Assembly (NCBI RefSeq): GCF_001758195.1
Contig: NZ_MASR01000001.1
Coordinates: forward strand, 310,001-374,000
Direction: 5' to 3'
From: Pseudohongiella acticola
GTDB taxonomy: Bacteria > Pseudomonadota > Gammaproteobacteria > Pseudomonadales > Pseudohongiellaceae
Length of the DNA: 64,000 nucleotides
In this document: positions 57,819 to 64,000 of the stretch, piece by piece
Layout: the number at the start of each line of letters is the position of its first letter
Position numbering within the stretch: the stretch's first letter is position 1
Position numbers and translations under genes: made by a program
Notes under the pieces: generated by a model
Database searches by the model: none
What the model was told of the DNA's origin: nothing
What the model saw: only the letters and a program-made list of their open reading frames with translations

Positions 57819-57846
57819 TTCATATTTTTTATTTATAACTTTGCAA
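57819..57846 (-). promoter_or_regulatory. Predicted promoter between cmk and rpsA
   Basis: TTGCAA (57846-57841), 16-base AT-rich spacer, TATGAA (57824-57819) on the minus strand, directly after the cmk stop. Transcription would start near 57812 and meet an intrinsic terminator about 135 bases later. Confidence 0.5.
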
Positions 57847-57858
57847 TTGTTCAGATTT

Positions 57859-58554
57859 TTACAGCATGGATTCACGCTTTTTATTTACCATGGCCAGTAT
57901 CTGACTGACCACTTCCGGGATGCTCATCCGGGTTGTATCGACGACGATGGCATCATCAGCCGGTCGCAGTGGCGCAACCGCCCTGCTACTGTCCCGAGCA
58001 TCACGCGCATTGATATCCGCTAAAAGGTCGCCGATATTAACATCAATACCCTTTGCAATCAACTGCTTATATCGCCGATCTGCACGCTCTTGCGCAGACG
58101 CTGTCAAAAACACTTTCTGCAGTGCATCAATAAACACCACAGTGCCCATGTCGCGCCCATCCGCAACAAGGCCCGGTGCCTGCCGGAACGCTCTCTGGCG
58201 CAGCAATAGCGCTTCCCTGACCGCCGGCAGCGCCGCAACGACGGAAGCCATGGCGCCCGCTTCTTCATGGCGTATATGCGCTGACACCTCTTCGCCCTGC
58301 AGCCAGACGCTGTCGTCGCTACCGGTACCAAAACGAATGTCCAGCGCCGGGACCAGTGCTGCCACTCGCGGTTCGTCTTCCAGTGCTACCGCACTGCGCC
58401 TGGCAGCCAGCGCCACTATTCTGTAAAGCGCCCCGCTGTCCAGGTAGTGCCAGCCCAAAGCAGACGCCAGCAAACGACTGACCGTCCCCTTGCCTGCGCC
58501 ACCAGGCCCGTCGATTGCCAATACGGGAACCGCATCGCCCTGAGTCTCAGTCAT
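57859..58554 (-). CDS. cmk: Cytidylate kinase
   Basis: 231 residues. Phosphorylates CMP and dCMP with ATP. P-loop IDGPGGAGKGTVSRLLA, YLDSGALYRIVALAA and GRDMGTVVFIDALQKVFLTAS are conserved; RRYKQL and late DDAIVVDTTRMSIPEV follow. It ends the gyrA-pheA-tyrA-cmk run (31-base gap after tyrA) and is followed by rpsA, as in most Proteobacteria. Confidence 0.96.
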   Translation of the reverse strand: MTETQGDAVPVLAIDGPGGAGKGTVSRLLASALGWHYLDSGALYRIVALAARRSAVALEDEPRVAALVPALDIRFGTGSDDSVWLQGEEVSAHIRHEEAGAMASVVAALPAVREALLLRQRAFRQAPGLVADGRDMGTVVFIDALQKVFLTASAQERADRRYKQLIAKGIDVNIGDLLADINARDARDSSRAVAPLRPADDAIVVDTTRMSIPEVVSQILAMVNKKRESML

Positions 58555-58585
58555 CGGGCCCCCTGCCTTTTATCAAATCGTGTTG

Positions 58586-60478
58586 TCATGATGTTCGCTC
58601 CAGCGCTAACCCAAAGCCCAGTTTCTGCAATTGGGCGAGTAACCCCGGATATTTGTCGACAAATGCGGCAAACCCGGTCAGTTCAAGCCGGCCCGATACT
58701 CGCTGCGCGAGCACGATGCATAACAAGGTGAATTCAGGGTCATTGCGACAGGCCAGCACACCCGATGCCAGCAGCGAGCGCGATACGGTAATGACGTCGT
58801 CCGTCCATTCAATGTTTGCACCAAGCGCCTGCCATGCTGTGATCGCGCCCGTTATACGGGCATTGTCGGCCAGATTGGCAACTCGCAGGCAGGTTTTACC
58901 GTCCGCCAGCATTCCGGCGACAATATAACCCAGAACCTGTTCCTCAACCGCTGCCAGCTTATTGCCCTCAGGCAACACATCGCCGGCGATGACGCTGAAA
59001 TCAAGCTCACAACTATCAAGCGCCGACGGTTTAACCAGTACATCCAGTAACGCTTGCCCAGAATCCTGATTGCTCATCAACTGCAAATCGGCGCCCATTT
59101 GCTGGAATGCCTGCAGCGGATGTTCATGGCCATCTGCGCCCGCATAGACACAACGCAGTGTCAGTCGTGACTCAGCGACACTGCTGGCAGCCAGCGCCAG
59201 TGCCAGTATGACAAAATCATTAGCCGGCAATTCAGTGCCTGGCGACAAGGGCCGGTTATTGGTTGTTTGCTCAGCCTCGCAACCCTGACCCGCTACCAAA
59301 TCAGCGTCCGGCTCGCTACCATAAACAGTCACACTGGCTTGCTCGGGGCCAACCACAGGCACGCCGGCAGCCCGCAAGGCCTGAATCAGCGCCAGAGTCT
59401 CGCCGTCCTCTGGAATGCCACGCAACAACGTGACCGCATCGCGACAGGCAGCGTCCTGCAAGTATTGCCGGGCCGTATCTACTGACGCAGCGGCCCTGAA
59501 TTCACCCTGTAACGACAGACTGGGGCGGCATACCAGGGAGCCAGTGTCCTGGGAATGCTCCGCGAACACGCGAGGTTTAGTCTCGGGCTTTTGAAATCGT
59601 TGATAGAATTCGTCTCTAACGTGTTTCGCACGGGAGAATTCCCGGGTCATTGCAGCGCCATCAGCACGTAGTAGAACCGATCGCATTTTCTGCAAAGACT
59701 CAATATAGGCATCAAGTATATCAACCGTTGCCTGTGAGTTAGCGAGAAAAATATCTCGCCACATGACCGGGTCACTGGAGGCGATACGGCTGAAATCAGC
59801 AAACCCGCCAGCAGCATAATCGAAAACCTGCTGCACACGGTCCGGTTCGCTGATGCTGTCTACCAAAGTATTCACCAGGGCAAAGGCCAGCAGGTGTGGC
59901 AGGTGGCTGGTGCCTGCGAGTACGCGGTCATGACGCTCCGCACTCATGGCATGAATGTCCGCACCCAGACACTGCCACAAGGCCATGACCGTGCGCACTG
60001 CATCAGTATCATTATCGGGTTGAGGAGTGAGAATGACCTTGCGCTTATCAAACAGGTCTGCACGGGATGCGGGGTAGCCACTACGCTCGGAACCCGCAAT
60101 CGGGTGTCCAGGCACAAAGCGACAAGCCCTTGCCCTCAGCACCTGCCGTGCATCCGCCACCACATTTCCTTTTACGCTGGCGGCATCGGTAATGATGACG
60201 CTGTCATCGACCAGCTCAATGAGCTGTTCAAGGATGGCTCGCACCGACTGGGTCGGTACTGTGATCATGATTAAATCAGCTTCCGGTGCCAGCGTGGCAA
60301 GGTCGGTGGCGTAGGCATGGATACTGCCATCCAGCATGGCGGTGTGCAGTACGGTTTCATCACGGCCGACAGCAAGTATGCGCTGGCATGCATTGCTCGC
60401 GGCCAGTCCCCGGGCAATCGAGCCGCCAATCAGACCCAGCCCGACAATAAGAACGGTTTTATTCTTGAGCAGCGTCAT
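58586..60478 (-). CDS. tyrA: Prephenate dehydrogenase fused to a degenerate EPSP-synthase domain
   Basis: 630 residues. Residues 1-296 are a TyrA dehydrogenase: NAD site VGLGLIGGSIA (Gly13, Gly15, Gly18), GHPIAGSERSG (124-134) and the substrate histidine region SHLPHLLAF. Residues about 318-626 align with EPSP synthase (AroA), as in the Pseudomonas TyrA-AroA fusion (about 746 aa), but the region is about 100 residues short. The GDKSISHR segment reads AASVDTARQ, the GNSGT/RPM/QVKS part is missing, KESDR reads LADNARI, and the HGDHRIA segment reads CRNDPEF. So it can make 4-hydroxyphenylpyruvate precursors but very unlikely EPSP. A working aroA must exist elsewhere. The frame is intact and there are no stops. 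Confidence 0.9.
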   Translation of the reverse strand: MTLLKNKTVLIVGLGLIGGSIARGLAASNACQRILAVGRDETVLHTAMLDGSIHAYATDLATLAPEADLIMITVPTQSVRAILEQLIELVDDSVIITDAASVKGNVVADARQVLRARACRFVPGHPIAGSERSGYPASRADLFDKRKVILTPQPDNDTDAVRTVMALWQCLGADIHAMSAERHDRVLAGTSHLPHLLAFALVNTLVDSISEPDRVQQVFDYAAGGFADFSRIASSDPVMWRDIFLANSQATVDILDAYIESLQKMRSVLLRADGAAMTREFSRAKHVRDEFYQRFQKPETKPRVFAEHSQDTGSLVCRPSLSLQGEFRAAASVDTARQYLQDAACRDAVTLLRGIPEDGETLALIQALRAAGVPVVGPEQASVTVYGSEPDADLVAGQGCEAEQTTNNRPLSPGTELPANDFVILALALAASSVAESRLTLRCVYAGADGHEHPLQAFQQMGADLQLMSNQDSGQALLDVLVKPSALDSCELDFSVIAGDVLPEGNKLAAVEEQVLGYIVAGMLADGKTCLRVANLADNARITGAITAWQALGANIEWTDDVITVSRSLLASGVLACRNDPEFTLLCIVLAQRVSGRLELTGFAAFVDKYPGLLAQLQKLGFGLALERTS

Positions 60479-60481
60479 GGC

Positions 60482-61348
60482 TCAGACCCGGGCTCTGGGA
60501 TAAGAACCGAGGTTCTTGATTTTGACAGCTCGGCCAGCGAGTTTGCCGAACACGTTTTTGACGGCATCGTCCTGCATGTGGCCTTCAAAATCGACAAAAA
60601 ACACATAGGACCACATGCTGTCACGGGCTGGACGCGTTTCGATTCGGGTCAGGCTAACCTGAAAATCATCAAACGGCTCAAGCACCCTGAATAAGGCGCC
60701 TGGCTTGTTCTCGGTGTAGACCAGAATGGACGTTTTGTCCTGTCCGGTCGATACCCCTGCTACCTGATGTTCAGTTCCGAGCGCAGCATGCTCGCGCGCC
60801 ATCACCAGAAAACGGGTGGTGTTGTCCTGCCGGTCCTGGATTCGGTCAGCGACCACTGTCAGGTCAAAAAAACGGGCCGCAACCTCCCCGGCAATCGCTG
60901 CCGTCGCTGGGTCATCAGCCGCCAGGCGCGCCGCTTCTGCATTGCTGCTGACCTCACATAGCTCCATGTCGGGATAATGTGTGCGCAGCCAGAGTCGGCA
61001 TTGGCCAAGGGACTGTTTGTGCGACACGATGCGCCTGACTTCAGACAGTCGCGCGGGGTCTTTCAACAGGAGATTGTGTTCAATAGGCAAATAAATTTCC
61101 CCGACAATCGTCAGGGACGTATCTATCAGACAATCCTGAGTGCTGTTGACGGCACCTTCAGTGGAATTTTCCACCGGCACAACACCAAAACCGGCATTGC
61201 CCGCCTCGACTTCCAGAAAAACGTCGTCGATATTTGCCACGCTCAGGCGCTCTTGGGCATCGCTGTGGCCAAAAAACCTGTCTACTGCCGCATGTGAGAA
61301 GGTACCCGGCGGACCCAGAAATGCAATCCGGTCAGGCACCTCACTCAT
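60482..61348 (-). CDS. pheA: Prephenate dehydratase (no chorismate mutase domain)
   Basis: 288 residues from the ATG at 61348 with GAGG six bases ahead; its start overlaps the gyrA end by 8 bases. The PDT domain begins [21 protein letters not shown] and includes [17 protein letters not shown] and the catalytic DNTTRFLVM. The C-terminal ACT domain ([36 protein letters not shown]) would give phenylalanine feedback. The AroQ chorismate mutase domain of P-proteins (about 90 N-terminal residues) is absent. tyrA begins 4 bases downstream. Confidence 0.94.
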   Translation of the reverse strand: MSEVPDRIAFLGPPGTFSHAAVDRFFGHSDAQERLSVANIDDVFLEVEAGNAGFGVVPVENSTEGAVNSTQDCLIDTSLTIVGEIYLPIEHNLLLKDPARLSEVRRIVSHKQSLGQCRLWLRTHYPDMELCEVSSNAEAARLAADDPATAAIAGEVAARFFDLTVVADRIQDRQDNTTRFLVMAREHAALGTEHQVAGVSTGQDKTSILVYTENKPGALFRVLEPFDDFQVSLTRIETRPARDSMWSYVFFVDFEGHMQDDAVKNVFGKLAGRAVKIKNLGSYPRARV

Positions 61349-63974
61349 CATCAGCCTCGCCGCTTTGCGGCTTATTTTCGACGACCGCATGTTCTGATAC
61401 GTCGCCTTCAATCACATCCTCGACGACATCGTCAGGCAACTCATCGGCGGCATCAGCGACCGGCTCAACACCCACCAGCAGCTCGTCTTTCTTGAGCTTG
61501 ATCAGCCGTACGCCCTGTGTGTTTCGGCTAAGCACTGACACTTCATCCACGCGGATGCGTACCAGTGTGCCTTTATTGGAGATCAGCATGATCTGGCCGC
61601 CATCTGCCACCTGAACCGCTCCGACCAGCGAGCCATTGCGTTCACTGGTCTGCATGCCGATGACACCCTGGCCGCCACGGCCATAAACAGGGAATTCAGC
61701 AACATCGGTTCGCTTGCCATAACCATTTTCACTGACCGTCAGCACCTGTTCGCCTTCTTCAGGAATGATCAACGCTATCATTTCCTGGCCCGGCGCCAGG
61801 CGGATACCGCGCACCCCGCGGGCTGTCCGGCCCATGGTGCGCACGCCAGCTTCATTAAACCGGAGCACCTTGCCGCCGCTACCAAACAACATGATGTCGC
61901 GCTGGCCATCGGTCAGTGCAGTGCCTACCAGGCGATCGCCCTCGTCCAGTTCAATGGCTCGCAGGCCCACACTGCGTGGACGAGAGAAACTTGTCAGGGA
62001 GGTCTTTTTAACCGTACCCATGGCGGTTGCCATGAAGATGAAATAACCCTCAGTGTATTCGCGTATCGGCAACATGCTGGTGATTCGCTCACCTTCTTCC
62101 AATGGCAGAATATTGACCAGAGGACGCCCCCGCGATGCGCGGCTGGCCAGCGGGATATTGAATACACGCAGCCAGTAAACTTTGCCGGTGCTGCTGAAGC
62201 ACAACAGGGTATCGTGACTGCTGGCAATCAACAGGTGCTCGACCACATCTTCATCTTTCACGGCAGCCGCTGCTTTACCCATGCCGCCGCGACGCTGGGC
62301 GTGATAATCGGTCAGTGGCTGCGATTTGGCATAACCACTTCGTGAAATCGTGACCACACGGTCTTCCTCGGATATGAGGTCCTCCATGCTCAGGTCCAGC
62401 TGCGATCCGACAATTTCGGTGCGGCGCTTGTCGCCATAATTGTTGCGCACCAGGTTGAGCTCTTCCCGCATTACTTCGAACAGGCGAACATCACTGCCCA
62501 GAATCTCAAGAAAGTCCGCAATTTGTTGCAGCAAATCCTTGTAATCATTGATAAGTTTCTCGTGCTCCAGACCCGTCAGGCGGTGCAGACGCAGATCCAG
62601 AATGGCTTGTGCCTGAGCGGGAGACAGATAGTACTCCTCGCCTTTCAGGCCAAATTCAACCGGTAATTCTTCCGGCCGGCACGAATCCGCACCGGCCTCG
62701 CCCAACATGGCCAGGACGCTGGTCGACAGCCACGAACGTGCAAGCAGCTTTTCTTTTGCTTCTGCCGAACTGGGCGACTCCTTGATAAGCTGGATGACTG
62801 CATCAATATTGGCCAGTGCGACCGCCAGACCTTCCAGAATATGGCCTTTTTCGCGGGCCTTGCGCAGCAGATAGATGGTCCGGCGTGTGACCACTTCCCG
62901 GCGGTGACGGATAAAAGACTGCAGTATTTCTTTCAGGTTCAGCAGCTTCGGCTGACCATCTACCAGCGCCACCATGTTAATGCCAAACACCGATTGCATC
63001 TGGGTCTGGGCATACAGGTTATTCAGCACCACTTCACCAACTTCTCCACGGCGAAGCTCTATCACCACGCGCAAACCGTCTTTGTCCGATTCGTCACGCA
63101 GTTCCGTGATGCCTTCTATCTTCTTTTCCTTGACCAATTCGGCAATTTTTTCCACCAGCCGCGCCTTGTTCAGCTGATAGGGTATTTCCGTGATGATAAT
63201 GGTGGGCTTGTTGCTCTTTTCATCTTCGATGATTTCCGCGCGTGCACGCATGTAGATGCGGCCACGACCGGTTTTGTAGGCTTCGACAATGCCAGCCCGG
63301 CCATTAATGATGGCCGCCGTGGGGAAATCAGGGCCCTTGATATGCTCCATCAGATCATCAATGGAGATATCCTCGTCATCCATCAACGCCAGGCAGGCAT
63401 CCACAACCTCCGTCAGGTTGTGAGGCGGAATATTGGTTGCCATGCCGACAGCGATGCCCGAGGAGCCGTTTACCAGCAGATTGGGAACCTGTGTCGGGAA
63501 AACATCGGGAATACGTTCGGTGCCATCATAGTTGTCGGAGAAATCAACCGTTTCCTTGTCCAGATCTGCCATCAGATCGTGGGCGATTTTGGCCATGCGA
63601 ATTTCGGTGTAACGCATTGCTGCAGCCGAATCACCGTCTATCGAGCCAAAGTTACCCTGGCCATCAACCAGCGGGTAACGCAGGGAGAAGTCCTGTGCCA
63701 TACGTACGATGGTGTCATAAACAGCAGAATCGCCATGTGGATGGTATTTACCGATAACATCACCGACCACACGAGCGGACTTTTTGTAGGGCTTGTTCCA
63801 GTCGTTCGACAGCACGTTCATGGCAAACAGCACGCGTCTGTGTACAGGCTTGAGCCCATCCCTGACATCCGGTAACGCACGACCAACAATTACGCTCATG
63901 GCGTAGGCAAGGTAGGATTCACGCATCTCGCTTTCGAGCGAAACAGGCGATATCTGGTTTGTAGATTCCGTCAT
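61341..63974 (-). CDS. gyrA: DNA gyrase subunit A
   Basis: 877 residues, complete. GyrA breaks and rejoins DNA in negative supercoiling. The catalytic tyrosine is Tyr122 ([12 protein letters not shown]). The quinolone-resistance region [17 protein letters not shown] has Ser83 and Asp87, the susceptible residues in E. coli numbering. The C-terminal pinwheel includes the GyrA box [10 protein letters not shown], and the tail is acidic ([14 protein letters not shown]). It is the first gene of the gyrA-pheA-tyrA-cmk run. The promoter lies beyond the window edge. Confidence 0.98.
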   Translation of the reverse strand: MTESTNQISPVSLESEMRESYLAYAMSVIVGRALPDVRDGLKPVHRRVLFAMNVLSNDWNKPYKKSARVVGDVIGKYHPHGDSAVYDTIVRMAQDFSLRYPLVDGQGNFGSIDGDSAAAMRYTEIRMAKIAHDLMADLDKETVDFSDNYDGTERIPDVFPTQVPNLLVNGSSGIAVGMATNIPPHNLTEVVDACLALMDDEDISIDDLMEHIKGPDFPTAAIINGRAGIVEAYKTGRGRIYMRARAEIIEDEKSNKPTIIITEIPYQLNKARLVEKIAELVKEKKIEGITELRDESDKDGLRVVIELRRGEVGEVVLNNLYAQTQMQSVFGINMVALVDGQPKLLNLKEILQSFIRHRREVVTRRTIYLLRKAREKGHILEGLAVALANIDAVIQLIKESPSSAEAKEKLLARSWLSTSVLAMLGEAGADSCRPEELPVEFGLKGEEYYLSPAQAQAILDLRLHRLTGLEHEKLINDYKDLLQQIADFLEILGSDVRLFEVMREELNLVRNNYGDKRRTEIVGSQLDLSMEDLISEEDRVVTISRSGYAKSQPLTDYHAQRRGGMGKAAAAVKDEDVVEHLLIASSHDTLLCFSSTGKVYWLRVFNIPLASRASRGRPLVNILPLEEGERITSMLPIREYTEGYFIFMATAMGTVKKTSLTSFSRPRSVGLRAIELDEGDRLVGTALTDGQRDIMLFGSGGKVLRFNEAGVRTMGRTARGVRGIRLAPGQEMIALIIPEEGEQVLTVSENGYGKRTDVAEFPVYGRGGQGVIGMQTSERNGSLVGAVQVADGGQIMLISNKGTLVRIRVDEVSVLSRNTQGVRLIKLKKDELLVGVEPVADAADELPDDVVEDVIEGDVSEHAVVENKPQSGEADDE

Positions 63975-64000
63975 ATTTTACAGGCTCTCATACGGACTGT

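Noticed and set aside
58586-60478. Pseudogene call for the TyrA fusion
   Set aside because: The dehydrogenase part keeps all catalytic residues and the whole frame is open without stops or frameshifts; only the second domain is degenerate.
62841-63875. 344-codon open frame on the plus strand inside gyrA
   Set aside because: Entirely antisense to the highly conserved GyrA breakage-reunion domain; the composition is His/Phe-rich and resembles no known protein.

Overview
The window looks like a chromosomal stretch of a free-living gammaproteobacterium with Pseudomonas-like gene order. The evidence is conserved neighbourhoods: uvrB/thrS-infC-rpmI-rplT-pheST-ihfA-merR-tRNA-Pro, gyrA-pheA-tyrA::aroA-cmk-rpsA-ihfB, rpoE-mucA-mucD-lepA-lepB-rnc-era-recO, cysM-rlmD-relA-mazG and nadB-ygfX-sdhE-ygfZ. 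A large TonB-dependent receptor, an RND pump and a cNMP/EAL signalling protein fit an aquatic or marine heterotroph. I cannot name the genus. I see no insertion sequence, prophage, CRISPR array or rRNA. Coding density is very high and most genes are on the minus strand.

Layout. 1-3330 (+): the end of glnD, an ArsC-like protein, and dapD-dapE of lysine/peptidoglycan synthesis. 3347-20362 (-): rsmJ-tsaB; an AlgP-like Lys/Ala protein with its own terminator; adk; mazG-relA-rlmD (stringent response and rRNA methylation); cysM; recO; era-rnc-lepB-lepA; mucD; and mucA-rpoE, with a recognisable sigma-E (AlgU) autoregulatory promoter. 20593-23929: nadB and ygfZ (+), divergent from or convergent with ygfX-sdhE (-). 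23972-30948 (-): an M48 protease/LemA pair and an RND pump with its adaptor. 31181-36295 (-): a tightly packed five-gene unit (cNMP-EAL protein, two small paralogous membrane proteins, thiolase, SelO). 36415-39992: tRNA-Pro and a TonB receptor sitting between merR and that tRNA. 39993-47623 (-): the translation operon thrS to ihfA-merR, preceded by tRNA-Val. 47671-50833: uvrB, tRNA-Asn and a lipoprotein cyclophilin. 50834-55473 (-): a reduced surface-polysaccharide locus (WbpM-like and WbpL-like), a ComEA-like protein, pyrF and lapA. 55595-63974 (-): ihfB, rpsA, cmk, tyrA fused to an EPSP-synthase-like domain, pheA and a complete gyrA.

The most unusual points are these. The EPSP-synthase domain fused to prephenate dehydrogenase has lost its central third and all catalytic motifs. 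A promoter-hairpin-terminator unit of about 135 nt lies between cmk and rpsA. The infC Shine-Dalgarno is placed for a CTG rather than the ATG. A cNMP-EAL/twin-membrane-protein/thiolase/SelO operon is present. Usual partners are missing next to mucA (mucB), lapA (lapB) and pheA (chorismate mutase domain, hisC, serC).
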